Shown here in pieces: positions 20,511 to 31,034 of a DNA stretch of 64,000 nt. Position 1 is the stretch's first letter. Each line of letters opens with the position of its first letter. The notes under the pieces were generated by a model that was not told the DNA's origin, did not search any database, and worked only from the letters and a program-made list of their open reading frames with translations. The DNA comes from Saprospiraceae bacterium. GTDB taxonomy: Bacteria; Bacteroidota; Bacteroidia; Chitinophagales; Saprospiraceae. The stretch covers positions 1 through 64,000 of the forward strand of contig JADKGF010000058.1 of NCBI GenBank assembly GCA_016717105.1, written 5' to 3'. A program made the translations under genes and the position numbers.

Positions 20511-20864
20511 CTATTTTAAAGGTAAGGCAGCTTGCAATGCTTGGACGGATTTAGGATCATTGCCTACGATCACCTGATTATCTATAATAGCTGCTGGTCT
20601 TTTTAAAAATGTATATTCTTTAAGGATTAGCTTTTTGAAATCGGCGTCTTTTACTGGTTTTTTATTTTCGGGTATTTCCTTAAGTTTTTGTGCTCTTTTA
20701 TTGAAAAGTGCTTCATAACTTTTGGTCTGCTTTTTCATAAAATCTAAGTCTTCTTTTGTTATATTTTGTTCGCGAATATTGATCAACTCTACATCTGATA
20801 AATCAAGCGTACTTAAGATTTTCCTGCAGGTATCGCAAGTAGAAAGATGATAAATTCGTCTCAT
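20511..20864 (-). CDS. ArsC/Spx-family thioredoxin-fold protein
   Basis: This 117-residue protein of the arsenate reductase/Spx family has the N-terminal CxxC motif CDTC (C10, C13) and the late KRPAAIIDNQVIVG segment typical of these folds. Cytosolic, probably a glutaredoxin- or thioredoxin-linked oxidoreductase. There is no ars operon around it, so a true arsenate reductase role is not supported. It converges with glgA, five bases away, and lies just upstream of the Spo0M-like gene's 3' end on the same strand. Confidence 0.82.
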   Translation of the reverse strand: MRRIYHLSTCDTCRKILSTLDLSDVELINIREQNITKEDLDFMKKQTKSYEALFNKRAQKLKEIPENKKPVKDADFKKLILKEYTFLKRPAAIIDNQVIVGNDPKSVQALQAALPLK

Positions 20865-20878
20865 TATCTTGTGTTAGT

Positions 20879-21346
20879 TTAGACCAATTTTAATGGTTTT
20901 ATATCAAATGGACTTAAAGTTGTTCCTTTAATCTTAGCATCAGCCCTAAGTGTATATTCAGATTTTACATTTCTGAGTTTTTTTGCAAACTTCACTAATC
21001 CTTTTGCAAAGATATTATTGGATTCTAGTTTGTCCATTTCGGATTGCACATATACAAACTCAAGTTCAAATGGGATTTCCAATACATCATTTTTCCCAAT
21101 ATTGATTTTATTGTTCATGGTCAGTTCACCCATAGGATATTCGTTGATCAATTGGTTATCGCCTCGCCCACGACTATATTTTTCGACCATTTTTAGGGTA
21201 ATATTTTCGATCAGATTGCCATCACTCAGCGCAGTCAATTTTATGAATCCTGTTATGATACCAGCATCTTTTGATACTTCGTCAGCGATGACCAATTCAA
21301 GCTTAACTCCTTCTATACCTAATATTTTTTTAACGGTTCCGAACAT
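20879..21346 (-). CDS. Spo0M-like (arrestin-fold) protein
   Basis: This 155-residue protein resembles the Spo0M/SpoOM family: the N-terminal MFGTVKKILGIEGVKLEL and repeated beta-rich strands suit an arrestin-like sandwich. Bacteroidota do not sporulate, so the family name does not describe its role here. No catalytic motif, signal peptide or membrane segment is seen. It lies 80 bases downstream of the PFOR-cluster genes on the same strand. Family assignment is from sequence feel and is moderately sure. Confidence 0.65.
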   Translation of the reverse strand: MFGTVKKILGIEGVKLELVIADEVSKDAGIITGFIKLTALSDGNLIENITLKMVEKYSRGRGDNQLINEYPMGELTMNNKINIGKNDVLEIPFELEFVYVQSEMDKLESNNIFAKGLVKFAKKLRNVKSEYTLRADAKIKGTTLSPFDIKPLKLV

Positions 21347-21426
21347 TTTTTATATTTGTAAGCATAAACGTTTTTACGTCCAGGTAAGTTTAGATTATCC
21401 GACGAGCGATCACAAAAATCGGATGA

Positions 21427-21915
21427 TTACATAAACCTTATATGCCAGCTGTCAGCTATTGGCGTTTTCCAGCTACTTTCAAATTCAGATTTTGACTTAA
21501 CAAGATTGTTAAAAACGAGTGTTTGTGCATCAATACTTCCATCTTTTGCCAATTGTCCTAATTGGTGAAGATGAACTGTTTCAATTTTGTCTGTGCCTGC
21601 CAGCTGATATGCTACTGCCATCCTGTCCAATAAAGCTACGCTATATTTTTTTTCTAGATGACTAAGAAATCTGTTTAATGTGTCAAGGGAACAACCACTG
21701 GCATTTTGAAATCTTTCATCTACCATAATGACGATAAACCGATTGTAAAAAATATCACCTGATGTATAGAGTGCCACATTATGCGCTGTCCACTCTTTTA
21801 GAAATTCAAATAATTCTTGCTTCATTTCAGTAGCAAGTGTATCGTTTAGTTCGACATCAGCCTGAAAAATCCATACGCGCGATGATGCATCTAATTCCGT
21901 AAATGGTACTATCAT
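21427..21915 (-). CDS. Conserved Bacteroidota protein of unknown function
   Basis: A 162-residue soluble protein starting MIVPFTELDASSRVWIFQ and ending SWHIRFM. It resembles a small Bacteroidota family sometimes labelled ABC transporter ATPase, but it has no Walker A or signature motif, so that label is unsupported. Its start overlaps the stop of the DHOD-like gene by four bases (ATGA-type), which ties it to the PFOR operon. Function unknown; the coupling hints at a role alongside the flavoenzyme. Confidence 0.7.
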   Translation of the reverse strand: MIVPFTELDASSRVWIFQADVELNDTLATEMKQELFEFLKEWTAHNVALYTSGDIFYNRFIVIMVDERFQNASGCSLDTLNRFLSHLEKKYSVALLDRMAVAYQLAGTDKIETVHLHQLGQLAKDGSIDAQTLVFNNLVKSKSEFESSWKTPIADSWHIRFM

Positions 21916-22955
21916 ATGCTATTTATATCGAACAAAGGTACGGAGATTTTGGATAAGTTAACGCCATTTTTATCTTCGAGAATTTGGATATAATTGCTTC
22001 GTTCGTAGGCTGTTGGGTCAGAGATATGTTGCTGACTCATTGAGCCTCTGAATGCATCTACTGATTTGAATCCCATCTCCTGCATATAATCTTCCATTTC
22101 CTTTGTGATGGTACTCAGATGTTTGATGCCGTGCTGGAAGAGAACAGATGCGCACATGGCTACATCGGCACCAGCAAGCAGATACTTGATCAATTCTGTA
22201 CTGCCATGGACACCGGTTGTGGCGGCAAGCGAAACAGGAAGTTTGCCATAAAGAACAGCAATCCACAAAAGTGGAAGGCGAATTTCTGATGGATGACTAA
22301 AATCCAAATTGGGTACAATGCTTAGATTGCGGATATTGAAATCAGGCTGATAAAATCTATTGAAAAAAATCAAGCCATCAGCACCTGCATCTGTTAGTCT
22401 TTGAGCCATATTACCGATGGAAGAAAAATATGGATTTAATTTAACGGCAACTGGAATTTTAACGGTACTTTTTACTAAACGTACGATGTCGATATATCTT
22501 TGTTCTACTTCTTCAGAACTCAAGCGTAAGTCAGCAGGTATAAAATATATATTGATTTCTAATGCATCAGCACCAGCTTCTTCAATGTCTTTTGCGTACT
22601 CTATCCAACCTTCAGGCGTGATACCATTGATGCTGCCAATAATCGGAATATCAACTTTTTCTTTGGCTCGTCGGATTATATCGAGATATTGTGATGTACC
22701 TACTGCATAATCTTCCAACTCTGGAAAGAAACTGCTCGATTCAGCAAAAATATTTGTTGTATTGCGATAGAATTGGTCTATTTTTTCTTGCTCCTTTCTG
22801 ATTTGTTCTTCAAAAAGTGAGAATAATACGACAGCTCCGGCACCGTGGTCTTCCATTGCCATGATATTATCCAATTTTTGTGATAACGGGTTTGCCGATA
22901 CTACTAATGGTGACTTGAGTTCTAATCCTAAATATGTGGAACGTAAATCGATCAT
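21912..22955 (-). CDS. Dihydroorotate dehydrogenase-like flavoprotein
   Basis: A 347-residue TIM-barrel protein of the DHOD family (FMN). Family features are the N-terminal YLGLELKSPLVVSANPLS, the substrate-side IPIIGSINGITPEGWIEYA, EEAGADALEINIYFIP, VAVKLNPYFSSIG, and the late ATTGVHGSTELIKYLLAGAD phosphate-binding region. It is not necessarily PyrD: such paralogues commonly sit beside nifJ-type pyruvate:ferredoxin oxidoreductase, as here (36 bases downstream of it), and no pyrimidine genes are nearby. The substrate is therefore open. Translationally coupled to the following 162-residue gene. Confidence 0.85.
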   Translation of the reverse strand: MIDLRSTYLGLELKSPLVVSANPLSQKLDNIMAMEDHGAGAVVLFSLFEEQIRKEQEKIDQFYRNTTNIFAESSSFFPELEDYAVGTSQYLDIIRRAKEKVDIPIIGSINGITPEGWIEYAKDIEEAGADALEINIYFIPADLRLSSEEVEQRYIDIVRLVKSTVKIPVAVKLNPYFSSIGNMAQRLTDAGADGLIFFNRFYQPDFNIRNLSIVPNLDFSHPSEIRLPLLWIAVLYGKLPVSLAATTGVHGSTELIKYLLAGADVAMCASVLFQHGIKHLSTITKEMEDYMQEMGFKSVDAFRGSMSQQHISDPTAYERSNYIQILEDKNGVNLSKISVPLFDINSI

Positions 22956-22991
22956 ATTGATATATCTTGAGTTAAATTATATTGAGAAAAT

Positions 22992-25900
22992 CTATTCACT
23001 TAATGCAGATTGGTATGTAGGTTGGAATGATTTTGCCCCAAAACCAGCCATATCTTCATATGTTTTCCACCGTAAGTCCACTATTTCCTGTGCCAAGGTT
23101 ATTAATTTCTCTGCTTCTTGTGGTTGTGTCTGGGTCAAAACCTTGTACCTTAATTCATTATAAGCATATGCTTTAAATGGAATTGAAGGTTTAGGTGAGT
23201 CTAAGACGAAAGGATTTTTGCCACCATTTCGTAAGATCGGATTATATCTGATTAGTGGCCAATAACCTGATGCGACCGCCATTTTTTGTTGGTTAAGCCC
23301 TTTTTGCATATCGATACCATGGGCAATACAATGACTATATGCCAAAATAAGTGAAGGTCCATCATATGCTTCGGCTTCGCGCATTGCGAGTAATGTTTGC
23401 TGTGGATTTGCGCCCATTGCGATTTGAGCTACATAAACATTACCGTATGAAATAGCTTGTAATGCTAAGTCTTTTTTGCCAACTCTTTTGCCTGCTACGG
23501 CAAATTTTGCAGACGCTGCAGTTGGTGTTGCCTTAGACATTTGACCACCTGTATTGCTATATACTTCGGTATCCAAGACGAGCACATTGATATTTCTACC
23601 GCTTGCCAAAGCGTGATCCAATCCACCAGCACCTATATCATATGCCCATCCATCGCCGCCGATGAGCCAAACACTTCGATTGACAAATTGATCAGCTACA
23701 GAGAGAAGCAGTTTTGCAGCAGGATTTTGTGACTGCTTGAGACTTTCTTTGAGTCTTTGGACACGAACTCTTTGTTTGGCAATTTCACTTTCTAATGAAA
23801 GGTCAGCTTGAAGAATTTCATCCACCATTTGGTCACCAAAATCTGATCTCATATTATGCAACAGCTGGCGTGCTATTTCGTGTTGTTTGTCGGTACTGAG
23901 TCTCATACCCAGTCCAAACTCGGCATTATCTTCAAATAGTGAGTTGGACCAAGCTGGACCTAAGCCTTGATCATTTTTTGTCCAAGGCGTAGTAGGTAGA
24001 TTACCACCATATATAGATGAGCAACCGGTAGCATTGGCCACAATAAGTCTATCGCCAAACAATTGGGTGAGAAGTTTTATATAAGGCGTTTCACCACAAC
24101 CAGCACACGCACCTGAAAACTCAAAATATGGTTCCAGAAATTGTACACCATGTACTGTGGCATAATTCACATCAGGTTTGTCATTTTGTGGTAAGCTTTC
24201 ATAAAATGCTACATTTTCCTTTATGGTTTGTATTTCATCGGATTTCTCAATAACATTGATGGCTCTCCTTGTCTGATTCGATCTATCGGTGACCGGACAA
24301 ACTTCATAACATAAATTACAGCCTGTACAGTCTTCTTGATAAATTTGTAAAGTAAATTTTGTCTCTGGAAAACCTCGGGCATTGATCGGAGCAGATTGAA
24401 AAGATTCCGGTGCATTTGCTATCAAATCTTTATGGTAAAATTTAGACCTGATAACTCCATGCGGGCATACAAAGCTACAGTTACCGCATTGGATACATAA
24501 ATCTGCATCCCAAGTGGCTACCATGTCAGAAATATTTCTTTTTTCCCATTTTGTGGTTCCACTCGGATATGTTCCATCCATAGGCATTGCACTTACGGGG
24601 ATTAGGTCGCCTTCGCCAGTCATCATCATGGAAGTGACATTTTTTACAAAATCTGGTGCTATATCTGGTATTACAGTTGCTATTTCTTTGACTATGGCTG
24701 TGACGTCACGGACTTGTACTTCAAATAGATTTTCGAGTGTCTGGTCTACGGCTTTGAAATTTTGTTCAATTACGGCTTTTCCTTTTTTATAATAGGTTTT
24801 TTCAATGGCGTGTTTTATCTGGGCTATAGCTTCGTCAGCAGGCAAAACGCCAGAAAGTGCAAAAAAACATGTTTGCATAATGGTATTGATACGGCCTGGC
24901 ATACCAGTTTTGCGGGCCACATCAGTAGCGTCGATTACAAAGAGTTTAATTTTTTTGTCAATAATCGTTTTTTGGATGCGATAAGGTAGTTTATCCCAGA
25001 TTGTATCTTTGTCAAATGGAGAATTAATTAAAAAAGTGGATTGGGTTTTCGCATATTTTAACATTTCTTCTTTGCCGATAAAACCAAATTGGTGGCACGC
25101 AATAAAATCTGCTTGAGTGATCAAGTATGGTGCTTTTATTGGGCTTTTGCCAAATCGAAGGTGAGAAACTGTTTTGGCACCTGATTTTTTGGAATCATAC
25201 ACAAAATATCCTTGCGCATATAAATCTGTATTTTCACCAATGATTTTGATTGAATTTTTGTTCGCCCCAACGGTTCCATCAGCGCCAAGACCGAAAAACA
25301 AAGCTTGGGTCCAAGTAGATTCATCCAATGAGAATGAAGCATCTACCGTAAGGCTCGTATGTGTGACGTCATCAATAATTCCTATCGTAAAATGATTTTT
25401 AGGTTTTTCTTTTTTAATTCATCATAAATAGATTTGACCATTGCTGGTGTAAATTCTTTGGAAGAAAGTCCGTAACGACCACCGATAATTTGTGGCATAG
25501 CAGGAATTCCACTATTCACAAAATTTTCCATTATGGTAATCATCACATCCTGATACATAGGTTCGCCTGAAGCACCCGATTCTTTGGTACGATCTAGTAC
25601 TGCAATCGATTTTACCGTTTTGGGCAATGCTTGCATAAAATCTTCGGCTGGAAAAGGTCGGTACAGCATGATTTGGATAACACCTGTTTTCTCACCAAAG
25701 GAATTTAAAAATTCAGACGTAGATGCTGTAGTTTCTGTACCTGAGCCCATGATGATGATGATATGCTCGGCATCAGCAGGACCCATATATTTGACCGTTT
25801 GATATTTTCTACCTGTGAGTGCTGCAAATTTTTCCATTTCTGTTTTCACAATCATAGGTAATGCATCGTAGAATTGATTGACTGTTTCGCGACCTTGGAA

Positions 25901-26584
25901 ATAGACATCCGGATTTTGAGCAGTACCTCTAATAAATGGATTATCGGGATTCAATGCCCGATTGCGATGCGCAATTACCAAATTGTCATCTATCATTTCG
26001 CGGATAACGTCATCTGGGATTATATTGATTTTACTTACTTCGTGTGACGTTCTAAATCCATCAAAGAAGTGAATAAACGGCAGCCTTCCTTTTAATGTAG
26101 CTGCCTGACTTATAAGTGCTAAGTCATGAGCTTCTTGGACACTGGCTGATGACAATAATGCAAATCCTGTAGTTCGGGCAGCCATTACATCCTGGTGGTC
26201 ACCGAAAATGGACAATGCTTGTGCAGAAAGAGATCTCGCTGCCACATGAAAAACAGCAGAAGTAAGTTCGCCTGCTATTTTGTACATATTCGGCAGCATC
26301 AACATTAAACCTTGGGATGCAGTAAATGTCGTAGTGAGGGCACCTGTTTGTAATGCACCATGTACAGTACCTGCCGCGCCACCTTCGCTTTGCATTTCTA
26401 TGACTTCTGGCACATTGCCCCATATATTTTTTAAGCCTTTTGCCGACCATTCATCTGCAAATTCTGCCATGGTGGACGAAGGTGTAATAGGGTAGATTGC
26501 ACAGACTTCATTAACCCGATAGGCTATATGCACAGCCGCTTCGTTTCCGTCTAATGTTAGTACTGATTTATTATTGTCTTTCAT
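22992..26584 (-). CDS. nifJ: Pyruvate:ferredoxin (flavodoxin) oxidoreductase, one frameshift
   Basis: This enzyme oxidises pyruvate plus CoA to acetyl-CoA and CO2, reducing ferredoxin or flavodoxin. In order: domain I with AIYPITPSSTMAEFADEW; the central gamma-type domain (FFGLGADGTVGANKNSIK); two 4Fe-4S motifs (CIQCGNCSFVCPHG, CTGCNLCYEVCPVT); the proximal cluster motif CAGCGETPYIKLL; and the TPP site GGDGWAYDIGAGGLDH. The frame breaks at 25404-25408, where one A (minus strand) is missing from an A-run. Restoring it joins LKKKKPKNHFTIGIIDDVTH. The joined protein is about 1,197 residues, the normal length. It lies 12 bases after the GltD-like gene. Confidence 0.93.
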
Positions 26585-26596
26585 GTTCCAAGATCT

Positions 26597-28233
26597 TTAT
26601 TTTATGGAATTATCTGCTATCATTTCAATGGCGTGGCAAGGGCATTGCTCTGCGCACACGGCACATCCAGTACAAAGGGTATAATTGTACATATATCTTT
26701 TACCTGGGCCTAATTTTATTATTGCATCTTCAGGACAAGCTCCAAAGCATCCGTCACATTCAAAACAATTGCCACAGGATAGACATCTTTGAGATTCATA
26801 AAGGGCTTCATCATGCGAATATCCACCTACGATCTCATCAAAACTCAAAGTGGCTTGCTCAGGAGAAAGATGTTCTTGCAATTTTGTGTCTGCAAATGTT
26901 TTATACCATACATGCAATTTGTCTGCTTTTATCACAGGATTGGAAGCTGGCTTATTAAATTCGGTATTTCTCAGCCAAGCATCGATATTTTTAGCAGCTT
27001 TTTTGCCATGGCCTGTTGCAATAGTAACGGTCCTTTCACCAGGTACCATATCGCCACCAGCAAATATTCCTTCATGTCCAGTCATCATGTTTTTTCCGAC
27101 TATTACTGTACCATCATGTTTAAATTCTATACCCGGAATGGCCTTCATAAAGTCTGTTTCAGTTTCCTGACCTAATGCAAGGATGACAGCATCAGCTTCT
27201 AGAGTTTCAAATTTTCCTGTAGGAATCGGTTTGCCATCTACAATGTCCATCACTTCAATGGTCAGCGCAGATTCATCGATATTTTTTATGGTCCTGAGCC
27301 AATGAATTTTTATACCTTCACTAATGGCTTCATCGGCTTCAAATTCGTGTGCTGGCATGTGGTCTCTGTCTCTTCTGTATATAATAAGGGCTTCTTCAGC
27401 ACCTAACCTTTTAGCGGTACGTGCAGCATCCATGGCTGTATTTCCACCACCGTAAATCGCAACACGACGACCTATTTTGGGACTATTGCCTAGTTCGACC
27501 TCTCGTAGAAATGAAACCGCATCAAGCACTTTACCAGCATCTCGAGCTGGAATGTCTGTTTTTTTGCTAATGTGTGCGCCAATTGCAATAAAAACGGCAT
27601 CAAAATCCCCTTCAGTTTTCTCTTGTAGAATATTGGTTACCTTATAATTAAGTCGTAATTCTATACCAAGATCCATAATGCGTTGAATCTCTGCCTGCAA
27701 GATATTTCTTGGCAATCGATATGCCGGAATGCCAAAATTCATCATGCCACCGGGAATAGGTCCTGCTTCGAAAATGCTCACATCATGACCTAATTTAGTC
27801 AAATGGTAAGCAGCAGAAATACCGCTTGGGCCAGCGCCTATAATTAAAATTCTTTTACCAGATTTCGATTTTGGCGGTGTGAATTTCCATTGATTTTCAA
27901 GGGCTAAATCACCTAGATACCGCTCAAGCGAATGGATACTGACTGATGTATCCAATGCATCTCGGTTGCACGCACTCTCCAAGGGGTGATAACACACTCT
28001 GCCATGTACTGCGCCACAGGATTTTCTTCTGTGAGTTTTTGCCAGGCTTTTTGAAATTCGCCACCTTGCATCAAGGCGAGCCATGCCTGAATATTTTCAC
28101 CTGCCGGGCATCCTTGATTGCAAGGAGGTAAGAAATCTACATACACAGGTTTACTTTTTCTGATGGATCCAGTTCCTTCACTATGATCATTTAAATCCGG
28201 CCTAAATGTTAGATCTGATATTAAAGTAGGCAT
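26597..28233 (-). CDS. GltD-like FAD/NAD(P) oxidoreductase with C-terminal ferredoxin domain, one frameshift
   Basis: This restores to about 545 residues. The N-terminal Fe-S domain has PPCNQGCPAGENIQAWL and, in the shifted frame, HGRVCYHPLESACNRDALD. Then come the FAD site IIGAGPSGISAAYHL and the NAD(P) site AIYGGGNTAMDAARTAKRLG. The C-terminus carries two 4Fe-4S motifs, CLSCGNCFECDGCFGACP and CTGCAVCAEQCPCHAIE. This is the glutamate-synthase small subunit-like architecture that moves electrons between NAD(P)H and ferredoxin-type partners. No large GltB is nearby; the partner is probably the PFOR just downstream. The frame breaks near 28015-28022 (one base). Start chosen at MPTLISDLTFRP. Confidence 0.87.
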
Positions 28234-28380
28234 ATTAATTTATTATAATATTAGCCTGCAAAGTAGGATGGTTTCTACCTTAAAAATATGATGCCCGTCA
28301 CATGGTTCTATGATATTCGGATCATATGCCGATCTATGTAAAATCGCTATAAAAAAGTAGGTAGAAATTTTTAACTAGAA

Positions 28381-29190
28381 TCAGAGTAATCGCTTGATAA
28401 TACGCAGCTTATGGGTGTATTTTTGAAGATCGTAATTGTAGAATCCGTGGTGGTCGATTTTATCTATGCGCACACATCCGTGAACATGGAGTACTTTTTT
28501 ATCTCCTATGACGATGCCTACATGATTGATTTGATTTTCGGTATCAGCACAAAAGGCAAGATCTCCTTCGACAGCCAAGTCGGTAAAATCTACAATTTCA
28601 CCATATAAATATTGTTCATTGGGGAATCTGGGTAAAATGATGCCAAAAAATCGAAAAACATGCTGAATAAATGCACCTGAATCTATGCCAAATGGAGATC
28701 TACCACCTGGAAGCTCAGGGCTATAAAGATACCTTCTTGCTATTTTTATTAGAATTTCCTGTGAAGTTTCCAATCCATCATACAAAGCTGCTTGACCATT
28801 ATAGATGTATTTTGCTTCTGGCATTTGACATGATATTCCATCATAGCAAGGTAGTGATGAGCCAATTACTATACTCTTAGATATATCGTCATTAAATAGT
28901 GGATGGCATATTTCTAGAGCGATGGCTGGATTGGTGCTGAGTTTAGTATAGGTGTTTTCGTCTGTAAGTTGGATTTGGATAGATCGTACCCAACCTATGA
29001 TATTACAAGTAGTTGTTTGGATTTTAAACCAATGTTTATTTTTTTTCTCAACGATGTGACATGTTTCGCCGAAAAGCATCTGGCTAACCATAATAGCATC
29101 ATCCACCGGTTTTGAGAAAACGGGAATAACGTTTAGGTTGCATATAGCGTGAAACAAATGCTTGGAATCGACCTTCTTTTTCCTTGACAT
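28381..29190 (-). CDS. NlpC/P60 (C40) family protein with Ser at the catalytic Cys position
   Basis: 269 residues: an SH3-like N-terminal domain (about 15-75) and a C40 peptidase-type domain (about 145-269). The family block GGRSPFGIDCSGF appears as GGRSPFGIDSGAF (162-174), so the nucleophile position is Ser171 (codon 28678-28680). The catalytic-type His is present (NHVGIVIGD, His223), as is a polar VLHVHG block. The frame around the site is clean. No signal peptide is evident at the lysine-rich N-terminus (MSRKKKV). Active relatives cleave gamma-D-Glu-diamino acid bonds in peptidoglycan peptides. Here activity is probably lost or altered, leaving a binding role; this is inference. Confidence 0.85.
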   Translation of the reverse strand: MSRKKKVDSKHLFHAICNLNVIPVFSKPVDDAIMVSQMLFGETCHIVEKKNKHWFKIQTTTCNIIGWVRSIQIQLTDENTYTKLSTNPAIALEICHPLFNDDISKSIVIGSSLPCYDGISCQMPEAKYIYNGQAALYDGLETSQEILIKIARRYLYSPELPGGRSPFGIDSGAFIQHVFRFFGIILPRFPNEQYLYGEIVDFTDLAVEGDLAFCADTENQINHVGIVIGDKKVLHVHGCVRIDKIDHHGFYNYDLQKYTHKLRIIKRLL

Positions 29191-29303
29191 GTTGGATTTA
29201 CAAATAATAATGAGGTTGAGCTCAAAATATTGTATATTTCAAAAATCAGTCCAAAAAAATATTATTATGTAAAAACCTTTATAAAATTGAGATTTAAGGC
29301 AAA

Positions 29304-30942
29304 TTAACCTCGTTTTTCTATCTCTTTCAATGATTCCATCCTATTTCTAACAAGGAAGTCATCGATACTTTCGAAATGCTCAAGTACTCTTTTGTCTTTG
29401 AACTCAAAAACTTTTTCTGCCAATCCTTGTAAGAAATCTCGGTCGTGAGATACCAAAATAAGCGTACCATCAAATGCCAATAAAGCATCTTTTAACACAT
29501 CTTTGGACCGCAGATCTAAGTGGTTTGTAGGTTCGTCTAGGATAAGCAGATTTACTGGTTCAAGCAGTAATTTGACCATGGCAAGCCTTGTCCTTTCACC
29601 ACCTGAGAGCATACTGACTTTTTTATCGATATCATCGCCAGAAAACATAAAACAACCCAGGATATTTTTCAATTGAGTGCGAATATCGCCTTCGGCAACT
29701 TCTTCTACGGTTTGGAATACGGTAAGCGAAGGATCAAGTAAAGCGGCTTGGTTTTGTGCAAAATACCCAACTTTGACATTGTGCCCTAAGTCACATTTGC
29801 CTTCGAACTCTATTTCTCCCATGATAGATTTTATCATCGTGGATTTACCTTCACCATTTCGACCTACAAATGCTACTTTTTGGCCACGTTCTATGGTCAT
29901 AGATGCACCTTTAAATACCACCAAATCACCATAATTTTTAGACAATTGCTCCACTATGACAGGATAATCACCTGATCTCGGTGCTGGTGGAAATTTCAGT
30001 TTAAGCATGGAAGTATCCACTTCATCGATTTCAATTACGGTCATTTTTTCCAGCATTCGCTCTACGGAATTGACTTGATTGGCCTTAGAATAGGTGCCAC
30101 GAAATCGTTCGATAAATTCTTTGCTTTCTGCTATAGTTTTTTGTTGCTCTTTGTATGCCTTGATCTGTGCCGCTCTTCTTTCTTCTCTTAGTTGGAGATA
30201 ATGGGTATAATTGGCTTTGTAGTCATAAATCCTTCCCATCGTCACTTCTATCGTCCTATTGGTAATATTATCGATAAATGCCTTGTCGTGCGAAATGACC
30301 ATTACAGCATTGGCTTTGTTTACCAAGAAATTCTCCAACCAGATAACGGATTCTATATCGATGTGATTGGTCGGTTCGTCGAGTAGGATGAGATCAGGCT
30401 TTTTCAATAGGATTTTACCCAATTCGATTCGCATCCGCCAGCCACCACTAAACTCACTGGTCAATCTTGTGAAGTCTTCTCTTCTGAATCCAAGTCCAAG
30501 CAAAGTTTTTTCTACCTCTGCATCGTAATTAATGTCTTCAAGCGAATAATATCGTTCGCCCAATTCAGATGATTCTTCGATCAATTTCATGTATTCGTCA
30601 GAATCATAATCGGTTCTAGTTTCCAATTCACTATTGAGAAAAGCCATCCGATCACGCATTTCAAAGATTTGTTCAAAAGCCTTGAGTGTCTCTTCGAAAA
30701 ACCGTACAGTGATCTTCTGTCAACAAATGTTGTGGTAAATAAGCAATTACAGCTTCCTTTGGCGCACGAACATATCCTCTAGTAGGTTTTTGTGCACCAG
30801 CGATAATCTTCATCATCGTAGATTTACCAGCACCATTTTTGCCCATGAGTGCTATTTTGTCATTTTCATTTATAAAAAATGAAACGTCGCTAAATAGTGT
30901 TTTACCACTGAATTCTACAGCCAGTCCATCTACGGTAATCAT
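29304..30942 (-). CDS. ABC-F family ATPase, one frameshift
   Basis: A duplicated ABC ATPase without membrane segments, of the ABC-F (EttA/Uup/YbiT-like) group that acts on ribosomes. First domain: Walker A GKNGAGKSTMMK, signature FSGGWRMRIELGKIL, Walker B DLILLDEPTNHID. The linker after domain one is Arg/Lys/Glu-rich (REERRAAQIKAYKEQQK). Second domain: GRNGEGKSTMIK, LSGGERTRLAMVKLL, LLILDEPTNHLD. An extra T (minus strand) in the T-run at about 30697-30701 breaks the frame; removing it gives CTVFEETLKAFEQIF and a protein of about 545 residues. The exact ABC-F subtype is not assigned. Confidence 0.92.
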
Positions 30943-30961
30943 GCTTATTTTTTTAAGGCCG

Positions 30962-30969
30962 CAAAAGTA
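30962..30969 (-). promoter_or_regulatory. Promoter -7 element TACTTTTG for ABC-F gene
   Basis: TACTTTTG on the minus strand fits TAnnTTTG and lies about 20 bases upstream of the ABC-F start. No clear -33 element. Confidence 0.4.
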
Positions 30970-31034
30970 TAAATAATATTTTTAAATCTTTGTACTGATA
31001 TTGATAATTAACGCAATATCAATTGTGCTCTTTA

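Noticed and set aside
20506..20530. Terminator between glgA and the ArsC-like gene
   Set aside because: The ACCT...AGGT stem is only four base pairs and no T-run follows on either strand.
20511..20864. Calling the ArsC-like gene an arsenate reductase
   Set aside because: No arsenical pump or regulator is nearby; Spx/ArsC-fold proteins have several roles.
21912..22955. Calling the DHOD-like gene pyrD
   Set aside because: The genomic context is PFOR, not pyrimidine synthesis, and the paralogue class cannot be separated from PyrD by sequence reading alone.
27913..28084. Alternative N-terminus of the GltD-like protein in the other frame (MARLDARWRISKSLAKTH...)
   Set aside because: That stretch is the shadow of the true N-terminal Fe-S domain read in the other frame; only the spliced reading restores the conserved Cys pattern.
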